The notes beneath the pieces were generated by a model. That model saw only the letters and a program-made list of their open reading frames with translations. It made no database searches and was not told where the DNA came from. A DNA stretch of 64,000 nt from Trinickia acidisoli (GTDB lineage: Bacteria; Pseudomonadota; Gammaproteobacteria; Burkholderiales; Burkholderiaceae). Both the position numbers and the translations under genes were made by a program. This document shows, piece after piece, positions 9,211 through 19,312 of this stretch. Each line of letters starts with the position of its first letter. Within the stretch, counting starts at the first letter, position 1. The stretch covers positions 1,550,001 to 1,614,000 of the forward strand of contig NZ_JAFLRG010000002.1 in the NCBI RefSeq assembly GCF_017315725.1, in the 5' to 3' direction.

Positions 9211-9359
9211 CTTTATTGCCTTGATTCGATTGCGCTGGCGGCGCTCTTCGCCGCCGTGTGCTTTTCTTTTTGAGCCGCTTATCGTGATGCGCGCTTGCGC
9301 GAGATCGTGCGCCGCTAGGTGTGCCCGACGCTTGCCGACGGCCGCCGAAGCGGCTCGCG

Positions 9360-9935
9360 TCAGGATGCGGTCCGAGCGACCGATTCCACCCATTCGCACA
9401 TGCCGTCGACCTCGCGTTGAATGAACGCTTCGTCGGCAAACGCGCTCGCCAGCATCGCCACGCCCTGCGTACGCGAAAGCAGATGCATCGCCAATATATC
9501 CGCTTCCGATTCCTTGCCTAGCAACGCGAATTGCTCGCGCAGCCACGAGCGGAACAACATGAACTGCGCGCTCGCCTGGCCACGCGATTCGTGATCGAGC
9601 TTCATCAGCTCCGTCCATAGCGTGCCGATCGGGCAGCCCGAACGCATGATCCTCGTTTGATTGACGATCAGCGTCCGGGCGAAATAACAAATGCGCTCGA
9701 CCGGCGTCTTGCCCTCGGCCTCCCATTTGGCCAATAGCGTTCGAAGGTTCGACAAACGCGCATGGATGACGGCGTCGAGAATGTCGTCCTTCGTTTTGAA
9801 GTGATAGTAGAAATTTCCGCGCGAGATCTTTACGTCATCGGCGATGTCCGAAAACGAGGTGTGGCTGTAGCCTCGCTGGTAAAACAGCTTGTCTGCCGCT
9901 TTGACGATCAGTTCTCGCGTCGATTCGTCTTTCAT
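9360..9935 (-). CDS. TetR-family transcriptional regulator
   Basis: This 191-aa TetR repressor has its DNA-binding helix-turn-helix at residues 10-55 (IVKAADKLFYQRGYSHTSFS, then ISRGNFYYHFKTKDDIL). The C-terminal ligand domain belongs to the TetR_C/AcuR-like type (SGCPIGTLWTELMKLD). AAGGTG lies just upstream of the ATG. Two palindromes 49-90 bp upstream suggest autoregulation. Its neighbours are the MFS exporter downstream and the last gene of the PKS operon upstream, so it could control either. Confidence 0.93.
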   Translation of the reverse strand: MKDESTRELIVKAADKLFYQRGYSHTSFSDIADDVKISRGNFYYHFKTKDDILDAVIHARLSNLRTLLAKWEAEGKTPVERICYFARTLIVNQTRIMRSGCPIGTLWTELMKLDHESRGQASAQFMLFRSWLREQFALLGKESEADILAMHLLSRTQGVAMLASAFADEAFIQREVDGMCEWVESVARTAS

Positions 9936-9983
9936 GTCAGCACCTTGTCGGCCTCGCTCGCTTTGCGCTCCCGCGCGCCCGAT

Positions 9984-9999
9984 TAGGACGCTCGTCTTA
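9984..9999. promoter_or_regulatory. Candidate TetR operator, imperfect copy
   Basis: TAGGACGCTCGTCTTA is an imperfect version of the perfect site 26 bp away and lies 49-64 bp upstream of the TetR start. Paired operators of this spacing are common for TetR autoregulation; the assignment is inferred. Confidence 0.5.
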
Positions 10000-10009
10000 G
10001 CCGCAAGAT

Positions 10010-10025
10010 TAGGACGGCCGTCCTA
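10010..10025. promoter_or_regulatory. Candidate TetR operator, perfect palindrome
   Basis: TAGGACGGCCGTCCTA is a perfect 16-bp palindrome in the 118-bp gap between the PKS operon end and the TetR start. Together with 9984-9999 and 9198-9210 it defines a TAGGAC half-site family. Confidence 0.6.
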
Positions 10026-10053
10026 CGTTGTCAAGCGGACATTTCGAGCCCCA

Positions 10054-10812
10054 TCACTCAAAGTAAGACGGATCGAGATAATCGCCGAGGCGCGCGCGCA
10101 TCCGATCGCGAAACACGATCATCGAAGGCCACGGCTGCATGTACGCGCGCCAATCGGCGATCCGTTCGTCGGCATCGAGCCGCGCGATGCTGACGATCTC
10201 GAGCGGCAACGCCTTCGACGTGAACGCCCGAAGAAATTGCATGTCGCTTCGCAGCGCCGGGCCGTATTCGCATTCGCCATATGCGGCGCCCGCATGCGCG
10301 AGGACATGCGTCACCGCGTCCACCCCGCGCACCGGCCGCACGAATGCGGGAGCATGGAATGCAGCCTCGTCGGCCAACGGAAACGGAAACCGCCGATGCA
10401 CGAGTTCGGCGGAGTCTGCCGGTCTCGCATCCGGCGGCGCAACCTGCCATGTCCGCGGCTGACTCGAAAGCCAAGGCAGCAACCGTTCGCGCCACTCATC
10501 GAGGAATTGCACCGGACGCAAGGCAATCCGCACCTCGGCGAGCTTGCCCTGCTCGTCGAGCAGCGCAAGCGTGACGCCTTCGATCTTCCGCTCGGCCGGC
10601 CCGCTCGTCCATGCGACAGCCGCTGCGGAATCGCCCTGAAATCGGGCGCTTGCTTCGAGTTCCGAGCCCAGTGCCTCCGCGGCGGCTCGAAGGCTACGGA
10701 GCACGGCCTCTTTGCCTTCGATCGGCTCGATCACGAACGGATGCGCAAGCCGCATGTCTGAAGCGAGAACTGCAAACTCACTCAATTCATTCAGAAAGAA
10801 CAGATCAGACAT
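10054..10812 (-). CDS. Tandem NTF2/SnoaL-like protein, last gene of the PKS operon
   Basis: The 252-aa product appears to hold two NTF2-like (alpha+beta cone) units. The first opens LSEFAVLASDMRLAHPFVIE and includes IEGKEAVLRSLRAAAEAL; the second includes FHAPAFVRPVRGVDAVTHVL. The phrase HPFVIEPIEGKEAV has the look of SnoaL-like proteins. Members of this fold include polyketide cyclases, isomerases and binding proteins, but function is often undefined, and the assignment rests on pattern only. The start overlaps the PKS stop by 8 bp and GAGGTG lies within the PKS end, so translation is coupled. A tailoring step on the PKS product is a reasonable inference. Confidence 0.6.
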   Translation of the reverse strand: MSDLFFLNELSEFAVLASDMRLAHPFVIEPIEGKEAVLRSLRAAAEALGSELEASARFQGDSAAAVAWTSGPAERKIEGVTLALLDEQGKLAEVRIALRPVQFLDEWRERLLPWLSSQPRTWQVAPPDARPADSAELVHRRFPFPLADEAAFHAPAFVRPVRGVDAVTHVLAHAGAAYGECEYGPALRSDMQFLRAFTSKALPLEIVSIARLDADERIADWRAYMQPWPSMIVFRDRMRARLGDYLDPSYFE

Positions 10813-13800
10813 CTTGCACCTCGTGGTTTCGATTCATGTCTACGGCTCCCAAATGCTCGGCTGCTTCGGAGCGCGCCGTCCGTTCGATCTCCGAGAGGAA
10901 ATCGGCGACTTGCGGCCCAAAGGTCGCCACGTTTTCTTTGTCGAATAGTGCGATGTGCTCGGCGAAGCACGAGAACGGCGACAGTTCGACGTGGCCCGGC
11001 GACGCGATGCGCACGTCCAGTTGCCGTAGCGCCGGAACGAAATGTCGCTCCCAGCCTCGCGAGTATTCGTTGTCCGTCACGTTGATCGAAAACGCCTGCG
11101 CCGCTAATGTCACGGAACCGTCGATTTCCCCCATCGTCATCCGATAGAAGCGGCGAATCGTGAAGAGTGTCTCGAGCGCTTCGGTGACTTCACCGCTCGG
11201 ATCGGGCAGCATGAGCCCACGCCCGTTCTCGGCAAGCTGATCGAGAAACCAGCGTGCCGTGTGAGCCATGCCCGCGCTCACAATGTGCGCCGGCACCGAT
11301 ACGTCAGGCAGGACGAGTTGCGCGAGATGCGCGACATCCTGCGCGTCGGCAAGCCGTATGCCGGTGCCGAAGATGGTCACGAGGCGTTCGATGGCATGCA
11401 TGCCCGCGAGTGCGCGGTCGTGCGCATCGGCATCCATCACGCGACGCGCTTCGACGAACTTCGCGAGCCGCACGCCGGTTTGCCGATAGACGTCGAACAT
11501 CAGCACGCCGAGTACCCGTTCGCCTTGCCGCTCGAGCAGCGATGCGACTTCGAATGCAAGGCGGCCGCCGGCCGACCATCCGCCGAGAATGTAAGGGCCG
11601 TGCGGTTGCTGGCTGCGCAATGTCTCGACGAGCAACGCGACATATTCGGCCAGCGTCTCTCCGCCCTGCACCTTGTTCACGAGCACGAGCGGCCGATCTC
11701 CCGTGTACTGGCGCAGCGGCAGATAAGACCACGCATAGCCGCCCATGCCGTGGACCATCGTCAGCGGTACTTTCGACGCGTTGCCGGGCAACAGCACGAC
11801 GTTCGTCGCAATCGCCGCGGTATCGGACGATGCGGATGATGCGGACGATGTCTCGTTCGCCTGCCTGCTGCCACGTGCGTCGCTCGCCGCCGCGGTAAAT
11901 GCCGCAGACGTATCGCCCGAGGATGCGCTCGCCAGCGCATCGCCGAGTTCTCGCAGCAATTCATCGGCCATCGCGGCCACGGTGGGATGCTTGAGCGTGA
12001 ATGTATTCGACAAACGCTTCCCACCCAGCGATGCCCCGAGCTTGAGCCGAAGTTCGACCGTCATCAGTGAGTCGAGCCCGATATCGACGACAGGCTGATC
12101 GAACGGAATGTCCTCGAGTGCACGGCCCGATACCGCGGCGACGCATTCGCGTATGAAATCGCGCAGCGCTTGGATGCGCACGTCCGGCGCCAAGCCCGAG
12201 AGTCGGCTCAACAGGTTCCAAGCCGGCGCGGCGGCCTTCGTTCCGGGGCGTTCGTCGGTCGTCGCCGGCACGACCGCCTGCGCCGGTTCGCCTGCTGCAT
12301 CGATGAGCCCGTCGAGCACCTCCAATCCGCGCGCGGGATCGATGCTCAAACGCTCCTTCACAACGTTCGAACGAACCGCCATGCCGACGTCGGCCCATGG
12401 CCCCCAATTGATCGCGAGCGCGGGCAAACCCATCGCCTTGCGATGATGCGCAAGCGCGTCGAGGAACGCGTTCGCGGCGGCATAGTTCGCTTGTCCGCCA
12501 AGACCGACAACCGACGAATTGGACGAATAGAGCACGAAAAAATCGAGCGGATCGGCCTGCGTTTCGATATGCAGATGCCACGCACCCTCGACCTTGGGGC
12601 CGAACACCTCGTCGAAGCTATCGCTTGTCTGACGCTCGATCGAACGATCGGCCACCACTCCCGCGCAGTGAATGACCCCGCGCAACGCCGGCATCGACAA
12701 GCGAGCCGCCGACAGCACGCGCGCGATGTCTTGCGTTTTACCCACGTCAGCGCGTTCGACGATGACGCGCGCACCTTGTTGCGCCATCCAACGCAGCACC
12801 GATTCGGATTCCTCGGTCGCGCCGCGCCTGCCGACGAGCACGAGCGAGCGGGCCCCACGCTCCACGAGCCGGCGCGCGGCGATGAGGCCAAGGCCGCTCA
12901 ATCCGCCCGTGACGAGGTAAGTCGCATCGGAGCGGATACGATTGTCAGATGCTTTCGAGGGCAACTGCAATCGCGCAAGCTGCGGCTCATGTCGAGTACC
13001 CGCGCGCACGACGACCTCATCCGCGCGCTTATCGTCGCTCATCGTCGATGCTTCTACGAGTTCGCTCGCTAGCCACGCTGCCTGAGCTTGCAGCGAACCC
13101 TGCGAATCGAGATCGACGAGCCTCGCTCCCAGTTCGGGGTGCTCGCGCCGCACGACGCGCCCGAAGCCCCAAAGCGGCGCCTGGTCGAGCCGTAGCGCAT
13201 CCGACGCGCCTTCGACACGCTGCGCACCGCGCGTCACGAACGTCAGCCGAACATTCGCACCGCTCTCGTTGACGTAACTCAACAAGCCCTGCACGATATG
13301 CAGCGCCCTATGGCTTGTCGAAGCGAACGTACCGCCCGGGTTCTTCTGCGATGCACCCTCGTCATCGATCGACCAACCGTCCACGACATCGGTCACGGGC
13401 CGGCGCTGTGCCGCCTGCCGCACGATCTGCCCGAGTTCGCGTTCGCAGCTACCGGTTGAAACGAAGCGGCCCTCACTGAGATTCGCGTAATGATCACCGA
13501 GGCTCACAATCGTGCAGAGGTCGCCATGACTCGCCAAACGCTGCGCCAGTACTTGTGAAAGCACGCTGTTCGCAAGAATGAGCCAGTGACGCGCACTCGT
13601 CGATGCCGCTCGTTGCGCCACTCTGACCGCTGCCACCGGCTTCCACTGAGGGACCGACACCCAACGCGCCCAATTCGTCGAGGCGCCGATCAGCGTCTCG
13701 GCGCGAACTGCGCGCTTGGCGTATCCCTCGATCTTCACGAGCACGCGCCCGTCGGCATCGAAGAATTGCACATCCGACTTGATTTGCGGCCCTTGCTGAT

Positions 13801-16800
13801 CCGTGATCCGCGCGTGACAGAACACACGTCGTGCCGGCGAGCCGTAGAACGTAATACGCTCGAAACCGACCGGCACGGACAACGTATGCATCTCGCCTTG
13901 AGCGACGCCGCTCAATTGGAAGCCACAATCGAGCATCGCGGGGTGAATCAGGTACTGCCCGAGTTCGCCGCTACGCGCGTCGTCGAGCTCGATTTCGGCA
14001 ACGGCTTCTTCAGTACCCCTAAGGATTTCGCGAAGCCCTTGAAACGCCGGCCCGATTTGCAAGCCCAGCTTGTGCACCATCGCGTATTGCTCGGCCGGCA
14101 CGACCGTGTGCTCGCAGCGCGCTCGCAATGCGCGCCAATCGACGGTCGGTGCAGCGCCGCCGGCATGTCGCAACTCCAGACGTGCATGCTCGACCGGGAC
14201 GGCATCGACCGACCCTCGCACACCGCTGAAGATGCGCAGTTGCAGCAAATCGTCGCCGTCCGGTAATGCGTGGATATGCAAATGACGCGCGTCGCTGTTT
14301 TCGACGACGAGTGCGGCCATCAGGCTCATGTCGCGCAACTCGTAGGGCCCCGCCCCCCAATGCGTGCGTGCGGTCGCGAGTGCCGACTCGACGAATGCGG
14401 CACCCGGAAATACGACACGGCCGAACACGAAGTGATCGCCGATGAACGACGGTAGCGCGGCAAGCCGCTGCTCGAATCCGCCAAGCACGCCAAGTGCGTG
14501 CCCGAGCAATGGGTGCCCCGTATTCATGCCCTGCGGTGGCGACGAGCCGGTCGCTCGATGTCCGTCATCGTGGACCCAATACCGCCGCCGCTGAAACGGA
14601 TAGGTCGGCAGCGCCATACGCCGATGATCGCCGCCGCGGTAGACGGCGCGCCAATCGACCGGGCCGCCGTGCACGTATACGGCGCCAAGGCTTTCGAGCA
14701 GTTGCTCCCAATTGCCGCGCGACTTGTGAATCGAAGGCAGCCACACGCCTTGCGGCACGCCGACGATCTCACGCGCCATGCCGAGCAGCGTCGGACGTGG
14801 GCCGACTTCGATAACGATGTTGCATTGGCTCGCGGCCAACGTTTCGACGCCTTGCGCGAATCGAACGGTCTGCCGAATATGCCGGCGCCAATAGGCAGCC
14901 GAGCACACTTCGTCTGCCGAAGCGATCGTGCCTGTCACGTTGGAGATCACAGCAAGGCGCGGTGGCCGGAACGTCACGCGCGCAGCGACCGCTTCGAAGT
15001 CGTCGAGGATCGGATCCATCAACGCGGAGTGGGGCGCGCCCGACACGGCCAAACGCGTACATTTGACACCTTCCGCCGCAAGACGGTGCTGCAATTCACC
15101 GATGCGTTCGCTCGTACCCGAAATCACGATACTTTCCGGGCCATTGATGGCGGCGACGGCCAACTCGTCGGGATAATCGCGCACAGCTTGCTGCGCGCGT
15201 TCCTCGTCGGCAACGATCGCAAGCATTTCACCCTGACGCGGCACCGACTGCATGAGACGGCCGCGCGTCGCGATCAAGCGCAGGCCGTCTTCCAAATCGA
15301 ACATGCCCGCGACACATGCAGCGATCAATTCGCCAAGACTGTGTCCGATGACGAGATCGGGTTCGATACCCCACGAGCGCCATAGCTCGGTCATCGCGTA
15401 TTCGAACGCGAACAGCGCCGGTTGCAAGTAGGAGAGTTGATCGATCAGCGATTTGTCGTCGACTTCGCCAAGCATCACCGCCTTGAGCGGGAATTCGAGC
15501 GCGCCTTCGAGCAGGCGCGAGCAACGATCGATTACGCTGCGGAAAACCGGCTCGGTCTCGTAGAGTTCGCGACCCATTCCGATGTATTGCGCACCGCTCC
15601 CCGTAAACAAGAACCCGATTTTCGGCGTGGCGCCAGCCGGCACGCGCCCCGACACCACACCGGATGCAGCACCGGTATCGGCGAATGCGCGCAACGCCTC
15701 GGCCATCGCATCGGGGGAGGCGGCAGCAACGGCCACGCGGTACGGAAGCTGGGCGCGCGTAAGGGCAGCGGTATAGCACGCATCGACCCACTGCTCAGCG
15801 TTCGTTTGCGCGACGTAGCTGCCGAATCGTCGAGCTTGATCACGGACCGCCGCTTCGCTCGCGCCGGACAGCACCAGCAGTTGCCGCGATCGCGCGAAGG
15901 CGCCATTCGCATCTGCATCGTCGTGCGCTGGCGCATCGCCATCGTCGCGCACGGGGGCCTCCTCGAGCACCACGTGCGCATTCGTTCCGCTGTAGCCGAA
16001 CGAGCTGATGCCCGCGACGCGCGGGAACCCCGCATCCCACGGCTCCGTGCGCTGCTGGACGATAATCGGCAACTCGGCGAAGCGGATATGCGGGTTGAGC
16101 TGCTTCAAGTGCAGCGTCGGTACGAGCGTGCGCCGATGCAGCGTCAACGCGGCCTTGACCACGCCGGCCATGCCGGCCGCCGATTCCAAGTGGCCAATGT
16201 TCGACTTGACCGAGCCGATTGCAACCGGCGCCTCGCGCGGACCGTCCGACGAGAAGACCGCGCCGAGCGCCTCGACTTCGATCGGGTCGCCGAGCGCCGT
16301 GCCGGTGCCGTGCGCTTCGACATAATCGACGTCGCGCGGCCGCAACCCCGCATCGCGCAATGCCGCCCGTACGACCTCGCGTTGAGCCAGCCCGTTGGGC
16401 GCGGTCAAGCCGTTGGTCTTGCCGTCCTGATTGACCGCGCTACCGCGGATCACGGCATAGATTCGATCCTGGTCTTCGATCGCACGATCGAGGGGCTTCA
16501 ACAGCAGCGCACCGACGCCTTCTCCACGCACGTAACCGTTCGCGCTCGCATCGAACGGCTTGCATTTGCCGTCGGCTGCGAAGAAGGTCCCGTGGCTCAG
16601 CGAAATCGTCCGCTCCGGCGTGAGGATCAGATTGACGGCCGCTGCCAACGCGAGATCGCATTCGCCATTGCGAATCGCTCGGCAGGCTTGATGGATTGCA
16701 ACCAGCGAAGACGAGCACGCCGTATCGACCGACACACTCGGCCCGTGCAGATCGAACGTGTACGACAGCCGTCCCGACGCGACGGCAGGGCTCGTACCTG

Positions 16801-19294
16801 TCGCCACGAACGGGCTCGAATCGTGCGTTCTCGCGAGCGTAATGCGGCCGTAGTCCGATTGCGAAATGCCGACGAAGACGCCCGTAGCCGTACCGGCCAA
16901 CGACTCGGGTGCGATGCCTGCATCTTCGAACGTGGCCCACGCCGCTTCGAGCAGCAGCCGATGCTGCGGATCGGTGTCGCGTGCGGCGCGCTCCGACAAT
17001 CCGAAAAGTTCGCGGTCGAATAAATCGACGCCTTCGATGAATCCGCCCCAACGGCTATTGGTTTTGCCCGGTACGCCAGGCTCGGGATCGTACAAGGCTT
17101 CCGCATCCCAGCGTGACGACGGCACTTCCGATACGGCATCGATGCCCTCGGTTAGCAAGCGCCAGTAGTCGTCGAGCCCGTCGCCGCCGGGGAATCGCAG
17201 ATACATGCCGACGATCGCGATGGGGCCGCCGGGTATGCCGGCGCGATTCGCTTGATGCTGCGCTCCGCTGCCGGTCTCGCCTTCGGTCAGATATCGCACG
17301 AGCGCATCGACCGTCGGATGATCGTACAGCTCGGCCGGCGACACGGGCCGCGCGAGATACTCGCCGAGCTCTGAGGCCAAGCTCACTAGACCCAGCGAAT
17401 CGAGACCATATTCGGCAAATGGCCGATCGCCGATTTCGTCTTCAGACAGATCGACGCGCTCGGCGAGCGCGCGGCGGATATACGTTCGTATGTCCGATTG
17501 CGCGCGCGACGTTTGCTGCGTCGAGCGCGGCGCGCCGCGCTTCGTACGAACCAATACTTCCAACTCCCCCGATTCGTAGCGTTCGTGACAGAGCCTGCGT
17601 TGAAGCTTGCCGGTGCCTGTGCGCGGCAGCGAATCGGACGGAACGAACAGAATGTCGTACACGCGCAAGCCATGCTTGCGGCTAACGACTTCCCGTATCG
17701 TCGCCGCCACATCATCAGGATTCCTAAACGATAATGCATCGACCTCGACTGCGAGAACCAACACCTCCTCGCCGACGATCCGATGCGAAAACGCAGCGGC
17801 GCGTTGGATGCCGACTTGGCTCGCGGCCTGCTCGACATCGAGTTCGATGTCCTGCGGAAAATGATTGGCGCCGCGAATGATGATCAACTCTTTGAGGCGC
17901 CCGACCAGAAACAGCTCGTTCCGATAGACGACGCCAAGATCGCCGGATCTGAAGTAAGAGTGCGCATCGTCGTCGAGCGTGGCCCGAAAAATCGCTTCAC
18001 TGTCTTCGGGACGATTCAAATAACCCTGCGCGACATCGGCGCCTGAAATCCATATCTCGCCAACGCGCCCGTCCTCGACGGGACGCATCGTTTCGGGATC
18101 GACGACGCGGATCTTGCGGCCGGCCCGCTCGAGCGGGCCATAACCCAACACCTCGGTGCCGACATCGTCGGTGCGTTCGCCCGATACTTCAACGGCGCGG
18201 CTTTGTCCCAACGCCTTGACATCGAACCGGTACATCGACGGAAACCGGCCGGCCGGCGATTCGGCCACACGCATCGTGACTTCCGATATCCCGTAGCTCG
18301 CTTGAAACGCATCGGCGCTGAAGCCGCTCGCCTGCGCCGCGCGCGCGAAGCGCCGCAGTGTTCGAACGCGCACGGCCTCGCCCGAGCTATACGCATGTTT
18401 CCAGCTATCGAGCCGCAACTCGTGCCATTGCTCGGGCTTGATCCGCTGCGCGCATTGATCGTAGGCGAAGTTCGGACCGCCGGAATGCGTCGCACGAAAA
18501 TGCGAGATCGCACGCAGCCAGCGAACCGGCTGCTCGAGAAACAACCGCGTCTCGAGATGCACGCAATGAAAGCCTTCGCAAACGGGAATGCAGACCCCAT
18601 ACATCAAACCTGCGGCGTGCGACGTGGGCGACCACGTCACGAGCACGCTGTCGTTCGTGAACTGCGTGCCCTGCGCGGCACGCTTGCTGTTGGCGAGAAA
18701 ATTGCCGTGCGACAGCATGACGCCTTTGGCGGTCCCCGTCGAACCGGACGTGTATTGCAAGCATGCCAAGCTCTCCGCGTTCAGCGCGGGCGCCTGCCAA
18801 CGCTGGGCGAGCGCCGGCATATCGTCGATGCGATCCACCGCAACGCGCGGCAGATCGCGCAATGCCGGCGAATCGGCGAATGCCTGTGCGAGCAGCGCAT
18901 CGGCGTCGGCCGTCGTCAGCAAACAATGCGGCTTCGCGTCGTCGGTCACACCTTCGATGCGTCGCAACACACCCTCGTGCCCGCGCTCGGGCATCGCGAG
19001 CGGCACCGCGATTGCACCGGCATAGAGACATCCCCAAAAGGCCGGCACGAAATCGAAGCCTGACGGAAAGACGAGCAGTACCGGCTTTCCCGCGGCGCCG
19101 CGCTCGGCCAGCAACACGCCGATTGCGCGCGCTCTCATGTCGAGTTCGCCGAAAGAGAGCTGGCCGGCCTCGCTCATGCTGTCGTCGTTCACGTACGTGA
19201 AGGCGCGGCGAGCGCTCTCGTGTTCGCCTCGCCACCGCAGCACGGCGACGAGATCGGCCAATTGACTCGGTTGTTTCGGTGTGGCGATCAGCAT
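10805..19294 (-). CDS. Single-module PKS: FAAL-ACP-KS-AT-DH-KR-ACP-TE
   Basis: This 2829-aa type I polyketide synthase can be read end to end. A fatty-acyl-AMP ligase spans residues 1-580 (LQYTSGSTGTAKGVMLSHGN). ACP1 has its phosphopantetheine serine at 633 (GLDSLGL). The KS has Cys860 in DTACSSS, then HGTGT and KSNIGH. The AT has GHSLGE at about 1320. The DH has His1621 in HFVFGRVVFP and DCGFQ near 1786. A structural half then precedes the KR (TGGLSGLG at about 2131, YAAAN near 2275). ACP2 has GLDSL at about 2408, and the thioesterase has GWSAGG at about 2574. There is no ER. The logic is to adenylate and load an acyl acid, extend once, reduce and possibly dehydrate the beta-carbon, then release by TE. 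AGGAG precedes the start, 18 bp after the previous gene. Confidence 0.96.
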   Translation of the reverse strand: MLIATPKQPSQLADLVAVLRWRGEHESARRAFTYVNDDSMSEAGQLSFGELDMRARAIGVLLAERGAAGKPVLLVFPSGFDFVPAFWGCLYAGAIAVPLAMPERGHEGVLRRIEGVTDDAKPHCLLTTADADALLAQAFADSPALRDLPRVAVDRIDDMPALAQRWQAPALNAESLACLQYTSGSTGTAKGVMLSHGNFLANSKRAAQGTQFTNDSVLVTWSPTSHAAGLMYGVCIPVCEGFHCVHLETRLFLEQPVRWLRAISHFRATHSGGPNFAYDQCAQRIKPEQWHELRLDSWKHAYSSGEAVRVRTLRRFARAAQASGFSADAFQASYGISEVTMRVAESPAGRFPSMYRFDVKALGQSRAVEVSGERTDDVGTEVLGYGPLERAGRKIRVVDPETMRPVEDGRVGEIWISGADVAQGYLNRPEDSEAIFRATLDDDAHSYFRSGDLGVVYRNELFLVGRLKELIIIRGANHFPQDIELDVEQAASQVGIQRAAAFSHRIVGEEVLVLAVEVDALSFRNPDDVAATIREVVSRKHGLRVYDILFVPSDSLPRTGTGKLQRRLCHERYESGELEVLVRTKRGAPRSTQQTSRAQSDIRTYIRRALAERVDLSEDEIGDRPFAEYGLDSLGLVSLASELGEYLARPVSPAELYDHPTVDALVRYLTEGETGSGAQHQANRAGIPGGPIAIVGMYLRFPGGDGLDDYWRLLTEGIDAVSEVPSSRWDAEALYDPEPGVPGKTNSRWGGFIEGVDLFDRELFGLSERAARDTDPQHRLLLEAAWATFEDAGIAPESLAGTATGVFVGISQSDYGRITLARTHDSSPFVATGTSPAVASGRLSYTFDLHGPSVSVDTACSSSLVAIHQACRAIRNGECDLALAAAVNLILTPERTISLSHGTFFAADGKCKPFDASANGYVRGEGVGALLLKPLDRAIEDQDRIYAVIRGSAVNQDGKTNGLTAPNGLAQREVVRAALRDAGLRPRDVDYVEAHGTGTALGDPIEVEALGAVFSSDGPREAPVAIGSVKSNIGHLESAAGMAGVVKAALTLHRRTLVPTLHLKQLNPHIRFAELPIIVQQRTEPWDAGFPRVAGISSFGYSGTNAHVVLEEAPVRDDGDAPAHDDADANGAFARSRQLLVLSGASEAAVRDQARRFGSYVAQTNAEQWVDACYTAALTRAQLPYRVAVAAASPDAMAEALRAFADTGAASGVVSGRVPAGATPKIGFLFTGSGAQYIGMGRELYETEPVFRSVIDRCSRLLEGALEFPLKAVMLGEVDDKSLIDQLSYLQPALFAFEYAMTELWRSWGIEPDLVIGHSLGELIAACVAGMFDLEDGLRLIATRGRLMQSVPRQGEMLAIVADEERAQQAVRDYPDELAVAAINGPESIVISGTSERIGELQHRLAAEGVKCTRLAVSGAPHSALMDPILDDFEAVAARVTFRPPRLAVISNVTGTIASADEVCSAAYWRRHIRQTVRFAQGVETLAASQCNIVIEVGPRPTLLGMAREIVGVPQGVWLPSIHKSRGNWEQLLESLGAVYVHGGPVDWRAVYRGGDHRRMALPTYPFQRRRYWVHDDGHRATGSSPPQGMNTGHPLLGHALGVLGGFEQRLAALPSFIGDHFVFGRVVFPGAAFVESALATARTHWGAGPYELRDMSLMAALVVENSDARHLHIHALPDGDDLLQLRIFSGVRGSVDAVPVEHARLELRHAGGAAPTVDWRALRARCEHTVVPAEQYAMVHKLGLQIGPAFQGLREILRGTEEAVAEIELDDARSGELGQYLIHPAMLDCGFQLSGVAQGEMHTLSVPVGFERITFYGSPARRVFCHARITDQQGPQIKSDVQFFDADGRVLVKIEGYAKRAVRAETLIGASTNWARWVSVPQWKPVAAVRVAQRAASTSARHWLILANSVLSQVLAQRLASHGDLCTIVSLGDHYANLSEGRFVSTGSCERELGQIVRQAAQRRPVTDVVDGWSIDDEGASQKNPGGTFASTSHRALHIVQGLLSYVNESGANVRLTFVTRGAQRVEGASDALRLDQAPLWGFGRVVRREHPELGARLVDLDSQGSLQAQAAWLASELVEASTMSDDKRADEVVVRAGTRHEPQLARLQLPSKASDNRIRSDATYLVTGGLSGLGLIAARRLVERGARSLVLVGRRGATEESESVLRWMAQQGARVIVERADVGKTQDIARVLSAARLSMPALRGVIHCAGVVADRSIERQTSDSFDEVFGPKVEGAWHLHIETQADPLDFFVLYSSNSSVVGLGGQANYAAANAFLDALAHHRKAMGLPALAINWGPWADVGMAVRSNVVKERLSIDPARGLEVLDGLIDAAGEPAQAVVPATTDERPGTKAAAPAWNLLSRLSGLAPDVRIQALRDFIRECVAAVSGRALEDIPFDQPVVDIGLDSLMTVELRLKLGASLGGKRLSNTFTLKHPTVAAMADELLRELGDALASASSGDTSAAFTAAASDARGSRQANETSSASSASSDTAAIATNVVLLPGNASKVPLTMVHGMGGYAWSYLPLRQYTGDRPLVLVNKVQGGETLAEYVALLVETLRSQQPHGPYILGGWSAGGRLAFEVASLLERQGERVLGVLMFDVYRQTGVRLAKFVEARRVMDADAHDRALAGMHAIERLVTIFGTGIRLADAQDVAHLAQLVLPDVSVPAHIVSAGMAHTARWFLDQLAENGRGLMLPDPSGEVTEALETLFTIRRFYRMTMGEIDGSVTLAAQAFSINVTDNEYSRGWERHFVPALRQLDVRIASPGHVELSPFSCFAEHIALFDKENVATFGPQVADFLSEIERTARSEAAEHLGAVDMNRNHEVQDV

Positions 19295-19312
19295 GATGGG
19301 GCTCCTACCCGT

